From a bacterium (GTDB lineage Bacteria > SM23-31), in assembly GCA_028278455.1 (NCBI GenBank), contig JANQEH010000249.1:1-64000 (forward strand): 64,000 nucleotides of DNA. Direction: 5' to 3'. This document shows positions 9,781 to 19,262 of this stretch, one piece after another. The notes below the pieces were generated by a model, which saw only the letters and a list, made by a program, of their open reading frames with translations, was not told the origin of the DNA and did no database searches. Position 1 is the stretch's first letter; the number at the start of each line of letters is the position of its first letter. Made by a program: the position numbers and the translations under genes.

Positions 9781-9910
9781 TGAGATTTCTCCGCCTCGTC
9801 CTTTTACCTCTGAGAGGGATCAGGACATCGGTCGAAATGACATGCGAAGTAACACTAATTGTCATTTCAATTGGAGTTCCGGGGTATTGGAACAGAACCG
9901 GGAAATCTCA
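9781..9910. repeat. Dispersed palindromic repeat, GAGATTTCTC/GTCATTTC family
   Basis: The left arm begins tgagatttctccgcctcg and ends ggtcgaaatgacatg (9781-9845). The right arm is its degenerate reverse complement, from tgtcatttc to cgggaaatctca (9860-9910). The same two end words occur at 12875-12927 and 25123-25260. The short frame at 9758-9943 is a translation of this element, not a gene. Confidence 0.75.
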
Positions 9911-9982
9911 GAAACTAAATCCGGTTTTATTTACGGAAGATAAGCAACAATAATACTAATATATAAAAACGGAGAATTGAGT

Positions 9983-12706
9983 ATGAAAAGTAAGAGAGTT
10001 TATTTAGGCCTTATGGCTTGCGTTTTACTGGTATTCACTTTAGCCGGCGATTCTCCCGCCCAGCAGGTAACGGAAGATTTCCTGAAGTTCTTCGAATACA
10101 GAGAGATCGGCCCTACCCGCCAGAGCGGCAGGTTCGTTGATTATGCAGTAGTGGAAGAAACACCCTGGATCTTCTATGCTGCAACAGGTTCTGGAGGACT
10201 CTGGAAAACAGAGAACCACGGCCTCACTTATAAGCCTGTATTCGATAATGAGAATGTGATATCTATCGGCGCTGTTGCTTTATCGCAGTCGAATCCCAAT
10301 ATAGTATACGTAGGTACAGGGGAAAGTAATAACTCGCGTAGTATGTATTGGGGTGACGGAATTTATAAATCCACAGACGGTGGAGAAACATGGACGAATA
10401 TGGGACTCAAGGAAAGTCATCATATCGGCAGGATCGTTGTACACCCCAAGAATCCTGACATAGTCTATGTAGCTGCAGCAGGACACCTTTATTCAGAGAA
10501 TGAAGAACGCGGCCTGTATAAAACAACCGACGGCGGCAGAACATGGACAAAGAGTCTTGATATCGTAGTAAAAGACAAGAATATCGGTGTCATCGATGTT
10601 GTCATGGATCCGAAAAGTAATAATACTCTTTATGCCTGTACTTATGACAAGGTACGCGTCCCCTTTTCTTTTGACCTCGGCGGTCCGGGAAGCGGGATCT
10701 ACAAAACTACAAATGCCGGAAGATCATGGGAAAAGCTCACGAACGGGCTCCCCGGCGGAATGCTTGGCAGGATAGGGATCGACGTCTACCATAGCAATCC
10801 GAATATTCTCTATGCCACCATAGAGAATGCAAATAAAAGAGGAATGTCCGAAGAAGAACGTTACCAGGAACTCCTGGCTCATAAATCATCCGGCGGGATG
10901 ATCGGTGGTGAGATCTACAGATCCGATAACAAGGGTAGGTCATGGAGAAAAGTCAGCCCCGATGACCGCTCTATCGGCGGCGGCCCGGCTTACTATTATG
11001 GCCAGATAATTATCGATCCTAACGATGACAAAGTAGTCCACGTTCTAAGCGCAGCATCATGGGGAACGAAAGACGGCGGCGAATCATGGCAGAGACGTCC
11101 GCTCGGATTCGGCGGTGATGATCATGCACTGTGGATCAACCCGAAGAACTCACTTCACATGATCCTCGGTTATGACCACGGAATGGGCGTAACTTTCGAC
11201 GGCGGAGAGAACTGGTTCCATCCTGATTATCAGCCTCTTGCACAATTCTACGCGATAGGCGTAGATATGGAATATCCGTATAACGTATATGGTGGACTCC
11301 AGGACAACGGCTCCAAGAAAGGCCCGAGTACGAAAAGAGATTACAATCCTATCAGGTTTGAGGACTGGCATACGGTTGGCGGCGGTGACGGTTTCTACAA
11401 TGTAATTGATCCTGTGGACAGCAGATGGCTCTATAATGAGTGGCAGTTTGGGAATGTTTCAAGGCTGGACCAGCTTACGGGAGAAAGAGTGAGCATCAGG
11501 CCGACCGATCCCGAAGCCCGTTTTAACTGGAATTCACCTATACTGATCTCTCCACATAACCACAATAGAATCTATTTCGGCGGGAACATGCTCTACAGAT
11601 CGGACTTTAAAGGTGAAAAAATGTACCCGGTAAGCCCGGACCTGACAACTAACGATCCCGCAAAACTGACTACCGGTAAAGGCGGTGACGGGAATATACA
11701 GTACTGTACGATCACTACAGTTTCGGAATCCCCGGTAAAAGAAGGTCTGATCTGGGTTGGTACAGACGACGGTAATGTACAGATGACAAATGACGGCGGT
11801 GATACCTGGACACTGATGAACAGCAGGATCCCCGGCAATCCCGAATACTGGGTTAGCCGTGTAACTGCTTCAAACCATTATGAAGGAACAGCGTATATTT
11901 CTTATACCGGGTACCGCAGGGACGATTTCAGGCCTTTCGTATACAAAACCACTGATTTCGGGAGGACATGGACATCGATTGCAAATAAACTTCCGGTCGA
12001 TGAACCGATTAACGACATAATCGAAGATCACAAGAATCCAAACCTGCTTTTCATTGGTTCTGAAAAGGCTGTATATGTTTCTCTGAATGGCGGTGACAGC
12101 TGGACAAGGATGAAGAATAATATGCCTACAAACGGATGTCAGGATATCCTGATCCATCCGCGCGAGAACGATCTTGTAGTCGGTACTCACGGAAGGGGAG
12201 CTTTCATAACGGACATCAGCCCTCTACAGGAACTGACCGATGAAGTGATGTCAAAAAGCGTTCACCTGTTCGATATCGAACCGAAAGTCAAGTGGTTTGA
12301 CAACAATTTCAGGAATTATGCCTTTAATAATTACAACGGCAAAAGTGAACCGAGAGGTTCTGTCATTAATTACTACCTGAAAAACGATGTCAGCGGAAGA
12401 GCGAAGGTTACTGTCTATAAAGGTGCCCGCGCTATCAGAGAATATAATGCAAGCAGTAAAGCAGGACTAAATAAAGTCCTCTGGAATTTCACGGAAAGAA
12501 GAGAACGTTCCGATGAAGAAGTCGAAACACTTAAACAGCAGTATATCGACAGATTCGGCGCTGAAAGAGCCGCAAGATTCACCGGCAGGCTGAGGTATGA
12601 GACTAAGGATGCCGGACCTGGTGAATATACTGTGGTGCTGACTATCGGTGGACGCGAATATTCCAAGAAATGTATTGTCCTTGCTGATCAGTGGTATGAT
12701 AAATAA
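9983..12706 (+). CDS. Exported BNR/Asp-box propeller protein (sortilin/VPS10-like)
   Basis: The product has a signal peptide (about 1-26, ending SPAQQ) and at least nine Asp-box/BNR motifs of the S/T-x-D-x-G-x-T/S-W type, for example YKSTDGGETW, YKTTDGGRTW, YRSDNKGRSW, MTNDGGDTW and YKTTDFGRTW. These build one or two large beta-propellers like those of VPS10/sortilin and exo-sialidases. A beta-rich tail follows (about 750-905). Glycosidase activity cannot be claimed; many such proteins are of unknown function and are abundant in FCB genomes next to peptidases. I chose ATG 9983 (GGAGA seven bases upstream) over the TTG two codons earlier. A clear terminator follows. Confidence 0.85.
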   Translation: MKSKRVYLGLMACVLLVFTLAGDSPAQQVTEDFLKFFEYREIGPTRQSGRFVDYAVVEETPWIFYAATGSGGLWKTENHGLTYKPVFDNENVISIGAVALSQSNPNIVYVGTGESNNSRSMYWGDGIYKSTDGGETWTNMGLKESHHIGRIVVHPKNPDIVYVAAAGHLYSENEERGLYKTTDGGRTWTKSLDIVVKDKNIGVIDVVMDPKSNNTLYACTYDKVRVPFSFDLGGPGSGIYKTTNAGRSWEKLTNGLPGGMLGRIGIDVYHSNPNILYATIENANKRGMSEEERYQELLAHKSSGGMIGGEIYRSDNKGRSWRKVSPDDRSIGGGPAYYYGQIIIDPNDDKVVHVLSAASWGTKDGGESWQRRPLGFGGDDHALWINPKNSLHMILGYDHGMGVTFDGGENWFHPDYQPLAQFYAIGVDMEYPYNVYGGLQDNGSKKGPSTKRDYNPIRFEDWHTVGGGDGFYNVIDPVDSRWLYNEWQFGNVSRLDQLTGERVSIRPTDPEARFNWNSPILISPHNHNRIYFGGNMLYRSDFKGEKMYPVSPDLTTNDPAKLTTGKGGDGNIQYCTITTVSESPVKEGLIWVGTDDGNVQMTNDGGDTWTLMNSRIPGNPEYWVSRVTASNHYEGTAYISYTGYRRDDFRPFVYKTTDFGRTWTSIANKLPVDEPINDIIEDHKNPNLLFIGSEKAVYVSLNGGDSWTRMKNNMPTNGCQDILIHPRENDLVVGTHGRGAFITDISPLQELTDEVMSKSVHLFDIEPKVKWFDNNFRNYAFNNYNGKSEPRGSVINYYLKNDVSGRAKVTVYKGARAIREYNASSKAGLNKVLWNFTERRERSDEEVETLKQQYIDRFGAERAARFTGRLRYETKDAGPGEYTVVLTIGGREYSKKCIVLADQWYDK

Positions 12707-12731
12707 TTCCGAATAATATTCTGAAATAAAT

Positions 12732-12760
12732 AGGGCGTCTTACAGGCGCCCTTTTTGTTT
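12732..12760 (+). terminator. Rho-independent terminator after the BNR protein gene
   Basis: AGGGCG at 12732-12737 pairs with CGCCCT at 12747-12752, extended inward by a G-T and a C-G pair, and is followed by ttttgttt. It lies 25 bases after the stop codon and ends the peptide-use block. Confidence 0.85.
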
Positions 12761-12874
12761 GTGTGCTATATTTACTCCCTCACATCGGAATCCACAAGGT
12801 TAATTTCTGAGTTTTTTCGGTTACGATCCGATACCTCGGAACTCCACTCGTATTGACAGTATGTTTGATACTTA

Positions 12875-12927
12875 TTGTCATTTCGAGCGAAGCACCGAAA
12901 AATGAGGGGCAAGCCGAGAAATCTCAG
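12875..12927. repeat. Single arm of the GTCATTTCGA/GAGAAATCTCA dispersed repeat
   Basis: It runs from tgtcatttcgagcgaagc to agccgagaaatctca. It matches one arm of the palindromes at 9781-9910 and 25123-25260 but lacks the partner arm. Confidence 0.7.
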
Positions 12928-12984
12928 AGAATGGCATGGTATTGATTATAGGCAGCTTTAACGATTATCATCTAATAAACTTAA

Positions 12985-13467
12985 CTACTGGTTCAATGCC
13001 TTGCTCAGGTCGTTGAAAAATTTTTTTTCGATATAACCATTCGACTGCTGGGGATTCCACTTGAAATACCTGTAACTGCGGACCTTTTTGGAAATCTCCA
13101 CCTCTATGTAAACCGTTGTACTAATCTCGCTGACTGACTTCAGAGTAATCGTCAGGAAATATTTCCCGAGGTGAACGAAGAATTCACCACTCTCCCTGAA
13201 GAAAACGGCCTTCCCCATCTCTGAATCAGGATCAATCGGGACCGCAAGAGTTCTAATGATCATATTATCGGAATCGGTATCTCCAATGTCAATTTTATCA
13301 TCTTTAGCCAGAACAACATGGATAGCCTTCCAGACTTCCTCTGCAGGATAAGGGTATTCCATTACTTTATCCTGAGGTTTGACCGGAACGAAATCCTCTT
13401 TCGGAGCTCCCCCGCAGGAAATATAGAGGATTATAGAGATCGTATATATTACAGCCAGTTTTCTCAT
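12985..13467 (-). CDS. Small lipoprotein of unknown function
   Basis: The 160-residue product begins with a signal peptide and lipobox (YISC, acylated Cys18). A following segment, YPYPAEEVWKAIHVVLAKDDKI, then a DNMIIRT strand and alternating beta strands, has the feel of the BamC/NlpB or DUF-type 'steroidogenic-fold' lipoprotein domains, in which a helix precedes a small beta sheet. I cannot assign a family. The protein ends in a charged amphipathic helix. It is monocistronic, lying between a repeat and another repeat-rich spacer, and its start has only a weak ribosome site. Confidence 0.65.
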   Translation of the reverse strand: MRKLAVIYTISIILYISCGGAPKEDFVPVKPQDKVMEYPYPAEEVWKAIHVVLAKDDKIDIGDTDSDNMIIRTLAVPIDPDSEMGKAVFFRESGEFFVHLGKYFLTITLKSVSEISTTVYIEVEISKKVRSYRYFKWNPQQSNGYIEKKFFNDLSKALNQ

Positions 13468-14028
13468 AAAAACCGGGAATGGTTAACTGTCTATTAATAT
13501 ACGGCATAAAAAAAATAATGCAAATGGTTTATTTTCTCACTGCAGTAACACAAAGATGAAGAGAAATATTGATATATTCATCTCGCAAAGACGCTGGAAC
13601 GGGAAGGAGATAAAATAGAAGATGTGGATATTGATTTATCAAGTTCAAATAGAAAATTTTAGAATCTGATAAATCAAATTCTACAAACGGGAATGACGGT
13701 TGTTCTTGATCTATCATGGCACCCACAAACTCGTTTGAGGGTGTTTGGTGGTTATAATATCATTGTGACATACCTTTAACATAGAGATCGGGATTCCTAT
13801 AAAATATTGCGGTTATCCTTTTAGCAGAAATCCAGCTCATAAAATCCCCCTTTATCCCCCTTTAAAAGGGGGAATCATAATAAAAATTCTACTAGTGCAA
13901 TGATACAACAACTCAGATGTCATTCCCGCATTCTTTTTGCGGAAATTTTTTTGTTTCTTTGCGTCTCTTCGTTTTAGCGAGCTGCTTTTTATTAGTTTTT
14001 CTCTTGGAACTCTGTGCCTCTGTGGTGA
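13468..14028. repeat. Repeat-filled spacer: composite of two dispersed repeat families
   Basis: There is no gene here. A forward copy of the rRNA-spacer-like 'cacaaagatgaagagaaa' family starts at about 13537, with a cgcaaagacgc piece at about 13583. The ccccctt repeat lies at 13841-13878 (tccccctttaaaagggggaa, a short palindrome). A reverse copy (ctttgcgtctcttcg to actctgtgcctctgtgg) occupies about 13934-14028. The arrangement, forward end, central cccc repeat, reverse end, recurs at 29778-30030. Short ORFs at 13529-13726 and 13917-14099 fall inside it. Confidence 0.7.
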
Positions 14029-14065
14029 GAGAAAAAAAACCCGGACTGAATGATCAGCCCGGGTT
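14029..14065 (-). terminator. Rho-independent terminator of citrate synthase
   Basis: Read on the minus strand, AACCCGG (14065-14059) pairs with CCGGGTT (14044-14038) around a loop containing the self-complementary ctgatcattcag, and eight T follow. It sits 27 bases after the citrate synthase stop. Confidence 0.9.
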
Positions 14066-14091
14066 GAATCGGCATTTTGCCTGGAATCAAA

Positions 14092-15363
14092 TTAGTTGAC
14101 GAAATCCTGGATCCATTTCGTGCTAACAGATTTCGGTCTTGTAATAGCTGTACCGAGAAGTCTGTTCACTATCAGCTGTGAGGTCATACCCATTGCACGT
14201 GATACGCTGAAGAGTACAGTGTAGTATGAGAATTCTCTCAGTCCGAAATGATGCAGAAGCGCACCAGAACCGGCGTCTACGTTCGGCCATGGATTCGCTG
14301 CCTTTCCGTGCTCTTTCAGGATATCCGGAACTGTGTTGAACATCAGTTCGACAGTCTTGAATACCGGGTCTTCCGGGAAGTTCTTTGCACCGAATGCAAG
14401 GAATGCATCGAAACGCGGATCGGTTACACGGAGTACTGCATGGCCGTAACCCGGAATAACCTTTCCTGAATTCAGGTTGTTCCATGCATACTCTGTGAGC
14501 TGTTCTTTAGTCGGTGATCCATTGTATTTCTCGTTGATCTCGAGGACGAACTTCAGGCATTCCTGGTTTGCGAGTCCGTGAAGAGGACCGGCAAGACCAT
14601 TCAAACCCGCTGATACTGCATAGTAAGCGTCAGACAGTGCAGAACCTACAGTGTGGCAGGTATTAGCGCTGACGTTACCGCCTTCATGGTCGCAGTGGAG
14701 CGTCAGGTACAGTCTGATAAGGTCTGCAAACTTACCGTCGGGATCTTCGATACCGAGCATATTTGCATAGTTTGCGCCCCAGTCAAGACTCTGGTCTGAC
14801 GGTATCACGTCGCCTTTGTTAAAGCGAATCCTGTAAACAGCGCCTGCGATCGCGGGAAGAACGGCGAGAAGCTTCAATGAATCTTCGAGCATCGGCTCCC
14901 AGTATTCAGTCTTCGGCATACCTTCCTGGTATTTTTTGTAGAATTGTGATTCTCTCTGCATTACCAGGACACCTGTATCGAGCATGGCCATCGGGTGAGA
15001 ATCCGCTGGCATGGCTTTCAGGACATCGATCACATAACCGGGAAGCTCTGCGCGGTCTGCGAAATCTTTACGAATCGACTTCACGTCATCTTCTGAAGGA
15101 AGCTCGCCTGTACAGAGAAGATAAAAGATATCTTCAGGCCATCTGTCGGCAACCTCAGAAAGAGGATAACCGCGAATGATAAGGCCCTTGTCCGGCTCTA
15201 CGACTGATGTGTCGCAGATCATACCTTTTATGCCTCTCATACCTCCAAAAGCCTGCTTTACAGTAACATCGGAGATCTTTGTATCACCGTGCTCAGTCAG
15301 GATCTGTTTTCTGGTTGCACGTAACTCATCAACCTGAGATTTCAATTTGTCATACAAACTCAT
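14092..15363 (-). CDS. gltA: Citrate synthase, eukaryote-like long form
   Basis: The enzyme condenses oxaloacetate and acetyl-CoA to citrate, the entry step of the TCA cycle, in the cytoplasm. Catalytic residues are visible: His262 (GPLHGLANQ), His308 (VIPGYGHAVLR) and Asp363 (NVDAGSG). The oxaloacetate-binding stretch HCDHEGGNVSA is also present. These segments match the mitochondrial-type enzyme rather than the E. coli GltA or short Bacillus types; bacteria such as Geobacter and many Bacteroidota carry this form. The 423-residue length fits. GGAG lies seven bases before the ATG. The gene is monocistronic with its own terminator. Confidence 0.95.
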   Translation of the reverse strand: MSLYDKLKSQVDELRATRKQILTEHGDTKISDVTVKQAFGGMRGIKGMICDTSVVEPDKGLIIRGYPLSEVADRWPEDIFYLLCTGELPSEDDVKSIRKDFADRAELPGYVIDVLKAMPADSHPMAMLDTGVLVMQRESQFYKKYQEGMPKTEYWEPMLEDSLKLLAVLPAIAGAVYRIRFNKGDVIPSDQSLDWGANYANMLGIEDPDGKFADLIRLYLTLHCDHEGGNVSANTCHTVGSALSDAYYAVSAGLNGLAGPLHGLANQECLKFVLEINEKYNGSPTKEQLTEYAWNNLNSGKVIPGYGHAVLRVTDPRFDAFLAFGAKNFPEDPVFKTVELMFNTVPDILKEHGKAANPWPNVDAGSGALLHHFGLREFSYYTVLFSVSRAMGMTSQLIVNRLLGTAITRPKSVSTKWIQDFVN

Positions 15364-15980
15364 ATCAAATTCTCCTTATATTTCGTTAATAACCGGATTT
15401 AATTATATTCTTTTTGAAGCGGCTGCTATAATACCTGAAAAATGGTTTTCCCCATACAGGTTAATGCAATTTTTATACCATCGCATTACAGGGATTTTTC
15501 CTGCTGAAAAGTGAAAGCTAAAGTATTATATATTATCAATTCTGAAAAATATTCAGAAAAACTTTTCTAATTTAAGAATTTTTTCACAAACAGATTAAAC
15601 GATTGTACGCTTAAAGATATTTGAGAAATGCTTCCCCGGAGGAGGTATGTAACAATTGGTTTTTCGCGGGTACAGCCTTTACAATATAATTCAATTATCT
15701 AATATAGTCAATTAATTTGTTAAAGAGATCGTTTCTCGAATGTAAATATGTAAATATAAATGTGAAAAATTATTTCTATTTCTAGCTTATTTCTCTTCCC
15801 GCAGAAAATGAGAGGATTCCAGTATTTCCCAAGGAGTCTTTGAGTGAATACACTGTAAGCTATAAAATCTGGATCCCTTGATGCGAGGTGAAGACATATC
15901 CGGGGATGTCTGCTATGATTAAACAGGTATTCAATTACTAATGTGAATATCCAGTCTTTCCGTTATAAAAAGAATTATGT
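15364..15980. other. AT-rich spacer without a recognisable gene
   Basis: This 617-base spacer separates two minus-strand genes. It must hold the citrate synthase promoter near its left end. I saw no convincing ORF, tRNA, terminator or member of the dispersed repeat families, and no promoter that I could call with confidence. Confidence 0.4.
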
Positions 15981-17105
15981 TCATTTCAAGTATCTGATCT
16001 CATATACATCTATAAACTGCTCATCCGTTTCTGGATTTATCAAAGTAATATTGTATAGTCTGTTATTATTAATCTCACTGAATTGGGATACGTTGGAAGA
16101 TTTAAAAGAATATAACCATTTTCCATTTGAATTGAATATATCAACTGTATTCTCAAAATCCAACTCCTGACGATCTTCAGATGTTTCTCCGGACACTATC
16201 CAGATATTACTCCGGTTATCTATCAGTATTTTTCTTACTATCGGAGGATAAGGAGGGATTACAAGGTTTATTCCGGAGTCTATTTGTCTTTTGAAAATCC
16301 GCTTAAAATTCTCTTTATATTTTTCTGAATATTTCATTCCGGAATATTTTCTGCCAAACGTAAATTTCTTTTTCCCGGCGATATTATATCTGGTGATCAG
16401 ATAATTATTATAATTATCCTCAGGAAAAAAGAACTCCCCGGCTGATGTAATATATATCCAATACGGAACCAGTATATTAAACTGTAATTCGGTCAGAGGT
16501 ATATGATGGTTATAGTTGAATATGGTTTTGAGGGAATCAGAGTTAAAGTCCATTGTGGACAATTCGAAAGTTACTTTCATTGTGGAAAAATCAACTACAC
16601 CATGAAATGTATAATAACTACTCCCAACTGGTTTAATCTGGAAATAATTAAGACTTTTTAGAGTGTGATTGGATATATAGTTACCATTTAAATCAAGAAT
16701 TTTTAACTTGAAAGCATAATTCAAAACACTAATTCTCTCGTTGTGTATATAAAACAGTCTTCCCCTATCAATTTCATTAGGTCCCTGTCCGGCTCCCGCT
16801 AATGTTTTTAAATATTTTCCTTCGTTATTAAAAACTGTTATATGTTCATCATTACCCAGAACATACATGTTGTTATTCCCGTCGAATTCAATTGCGCTTC
16901 TTTTGTTTATACCGTCAATATAATACTGATCTTCGTCGTCTATAGTCTTAATGCTGTACAGTTTTTCCAGTCGGATAAGTTTATTACTCTCGTATTCAGG
17001 TTTTTCACTTAAGACTATTCTGATACCATCAATATATTGTGTATCATCACTGCATGAGAATACAACCAGAGAAATAAGAATTGCTGTTATTAGATTGCGG
17101 AGCAT
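15981..17105 (-). CDS. 6-bladed beta-propeller lipoprotein
   Basis: The product has a signal peptide with lipobox (VVFSC, about residue 18) and then repeated NHL/6-bladed-propeller-like blades: IEFDGNNNMYVLGNDEHITVFNNEGKYL, LKILDLNGNYI, LIDNRSNIWIVS and VDIFNSNGKWLYSF. This resembles the 6-bladed beta-propeller lipoproteins common in Bacteroidota. The GAGQGPNE segment between blades 1 and 2 is typical of that family. I chose the ATG at 17103-17105 because GGAGGG lies just upstream; the ATG five codons earlier overlaps that site. Function is unknown. It is divergent from the TonB-dependent receptor across a 209-base shared promoter region, and visibly AT-rich. Confidence 0.8.
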   Translation of the reverse strand: MLRNLITAILISLVVFSCSDDTQYIDGIRIVLSEKPEYESNKLIRLEKLYSIKTIDDEDQYYIDGINKRSAIEFDGNNNMYVLGNDEHITVFNNEGKYLKTLAGAGQGPNEIDRGRLFYIHNERISVLNYAFKLKILDLNGNYISNHTLKSLNYFQIKPVGSSYYTFHGVVDFSTMKVTFELSTMDFNSDSLKTIFNYNHHIPLTELQFNILVPYWIYITSAGEFFFPEDNYNNYLITRYNIAGKKKFTFGRKYSGMKYSEKYKENFKRIFKRQIDSGINLVIPPYPPIVRKILIDNRSNIWIVSGETSEDRQELDFENTVDIFNSNGKWLYSFKSSNVSQFSEINNNRLYNITLINPETDEQFIDVYEIRYLK

Positions 17106-17314
17106 TATCGATCCCTCCATGCAAAATGAATTCCTTATCCTGCAAACCAGGTGAGTACATAAAAAAATATAGTTTTTTTATTAAAACGCAATTGTATATT
17201 ATAATTATTTCAATAGTCAATTTTATTTCATACATTTTGTGTTCGCTGATCGGGTAATAGAAACCTGATCCGGTCATCAATTGTTATAAGATAAAAGTTT
17301 TAGAAAGTGAATAG

Positions 17315-19114
17315 ATGAAAGCATTGAGAATCACAATAATTCTATTAATATGTTTTTCTTCTTCGGCAGGTGCACAGCAGATAAAAACATTGATTATGGA
17401 TACTGTCAATGTAACTGCAACAAGGATCGATCCCAAGTTCTCATTAACCCGCAATGTATCAAAAATAACATCAGAAGAAATCGGAAAGCAGTCTGTCCTC
17501 TCAGTGCCGGGTCTTCTTGACCGCGCACTGGGAGTCTCTGTCAACTCACGAGGAATTCCCGGTGTCCAGTCTGATATATCTCTTAGGGGCGCAGGATTCG
17601 AGCAGGTGCTGATACTGCTGAACGGGATGAGGATAAACGATCCGCAGACCGGTCATCATAACATGAACCTTCCTGTATCCCTTGCCGATATCGAGAATAT
17701 CGAGATTTTGCGCGGGCAGAGCTCGGCTTTGTACGGCCCTGATGCCTTCGGCGGAGTTGTTAATATTATAACAAAAAATTCAGACCAGAAGAAATACAAT
17801 CTGAGTCTGAAGGCAGGATCGTTCGGAACTATTACTTCTTCAGTTTCAGCATTCTTACCGGGATCAGACTTCAGGAATAGGATAACAATCGAAAATTCAA
17901 GATCAGACGGATACAGAAAGGATACTGAGTATCTTAATAATATCGTAAACTTTCAGTCCGATCTTAAATTAGAAAACTCAAAACTGAATCTCTTTGCAGG
18001 ATATATAATGAAGGATTTCGGGGCGAATGAATATTACGGGAAAAACTGGGATTCCTTTGAGGAAATCGACTCGTACATGGCACAGATCAGGGGAAACCAT
18101 ACCTTCAACTCGGGTTTTAAGCTCAGTGCGACAACCTATTTCAAGCAGCATGAAGACTATTTTAATTTATCTGTAGACGATCCTTCGATCTACCAGGTAA
18201 ACCATACAACGAGAAGGGCCGCAGCGGAGATCACGGGGAAATATAAAACCGGGAATATTGGGATATTTTCGTTCGGGACTGATTTCGTTTATGAAGATAT
18301 AACAAGTTCCAGCCTGGGAAAACATGACGTTAACCGTTTTTCGATTTTCTCAGAATACGGTTATGATCATGATGACCTGTTTTTCTTCAACCTCGGGCTA
18401 AGATATGACAGGCATTCACTCTGGGAAAACCAGTTCAATCCATCTGTCAGTGCGGGTTATATTGTCAATGCCGACCTGGTGTTAAGGGCCTCTGCAGGAA
18501 GGTCATTCAGAGCTCCGACATTCCTGGAGTTGTATTACGATTCTCCGGCAAACAGGGGAAATCCTGAACTCAAACCGGAAAAAGCACTCGCCTTTGATAT
18601 AGGTGCTGAATATACCCTTGGACAGAATATCACGGGTGAATCGACTTTTTATTTCAGGATCCAGGAGGAGACGATAGACTGGTTAAAGAATGATGAATCA
18701 GATCCATGGCAGGTCGCAAACCTGTTTAAGATAACATCAAAGGGATTGGAACAATCTCTGGAGATCGATATCAGCGACAGAATATGGCTAAATATGAATT
18801 ATACTTACCTGGATCAGGACAAGGAGCAGGAAGGATTTATCTCTAAATATGTCTTCATCCATCCGAGGCACCAATTATCGCTTGATCCCGGTATAGCGGT
18901 TTCAGATTTGATAAGCTTCTATCCATCAATTCAATTTAAAGACAGGCAAGAGCTGAATAAATATTGGATATTGAATGCAAAGATCATACTGAAGTTCGAC
19001 AACATACTATTTACTTTAGAGGGAATGAACCTGGCCGATGATAGCTATTATGAAATCCGGGATGTTCCCATGCCGGGCAGGTCATTTTTTGCCGGATTGA
19101 AACTGTCATTTTGA
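17315..19114 (+). CDS. TonB-dependent outer-membrane receptor (BtuB-like)
   Basis: A signal peptide (MKALRITIILLICFSSSAGA) is followed by a TonB-box-like DTVNVTATR. The plug domain (about 40-150) includes VPGLLDRALGVSVNSRG, ISLRGAGFEQVLILLNGMRINDPQTGHHN and IEILRGQSSALYGPDAFGGVVNIITK. The rest is a 22-strand-type barrel ending in aromatic Phe. It imports a ligand across the outer membrane using TonB energy. The plug resembles the cobalamin/siderophore group, but the ligand is unknown, as no cofactor riboswitch or periplasmic binding protein gene lies nearby. The length of 599 is normal for the BtuB group. Confidence 0.9.
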   Translation: MKALRITIILLICFSSSAGAQQIKTLIMDTVNVTATRIDPKFSLTRNVSKITSEEIGKQSVLSVPGLLDRALGVSVNSRGIPGVQSDISLRGAGFEQVLILLNGMRINDPQTGHHNMNLPVSLADIENIEILRGQSSALYGPDAFGGVVNIITKNSDQKKYNLSLKAGSFGTITSSVSAFLPGSDFRNRITIENSRSDGYRKDTEYLNNIVNFQSDLKLENSKLNLFAGYIMKDFGANEYYGKNWDSFEEIDSYMAQIRGNHTFNSGFKLSATTYFKQHEDYFNLSVDDPSIYQVNHTTRRAAAEITGKYKTGNIGIFSFGTDFVYEDITSSSLGKHDVNRFSIFSEYGYDHDDLFFFNLGLRYDRHSLWENQFNPSVSAGYIVNADLVLRASAGRSFRAPTFLELYYDSPANRGNPELKPEKALAFDIGAEYTLGQNITGESTFYFRIQEETIDWLKNDESDPWQVANLFKITSKGLEQSLEIDISDRIWLNMNYTYLDQDKEQEGFISKYVFIHPRHQLSLDPGIAVSDLISFYPSIQFKDRQELNKYWILNAKIILKFDNILFTLEGMNLADDSYYEIRDVPMPGRSFFAGLKLSF

Positions 19115-19192
19115 TACTGTCGAATAAAAACCGGAACTCTTTGTATTCTATTGAATAGAATTAATATAATCTTCAGTACTTTTAGCGATAGC

Positions 19193-19210
19193 CGCAGGCT
19201 TCAGCCTGCG
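19193..19210. repeat. Short palindrome CGCAGG-CTTCAG-CCTGCG
   Basis: The near-perfect hairpin CGCAGGCT/AGCCTGCG with a tc centre lies between the TonB receptor and the next gene. The same word flanks a longer inverted repeat at 32759-32828, so it belongs to a dispersed family. Confidence 0.7.
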
Positions 19211-19262
19211 TAATAGTATAGAGTGATTTCCGAGTAAAGCGCAGACTTAAATAAGCGGTTAA

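Noticed and set aside
9758..9943. 61-residue frame after DPP-IV
   Set aside because: It translates the palindromic dispersed repeat at 9781-9910.
9983..12706. BNR protein as a sialidase
   Set aside because: Asp-box motifs are present but no catalytic Arg triad or RIP motif could be identified, so enzymatic activity is not claimed.
13529..14099. Two short ORFs in the spacer before citrate synthase
   Set aside because: Both run through composite dispersed repeats and the citrate synthase terminator.
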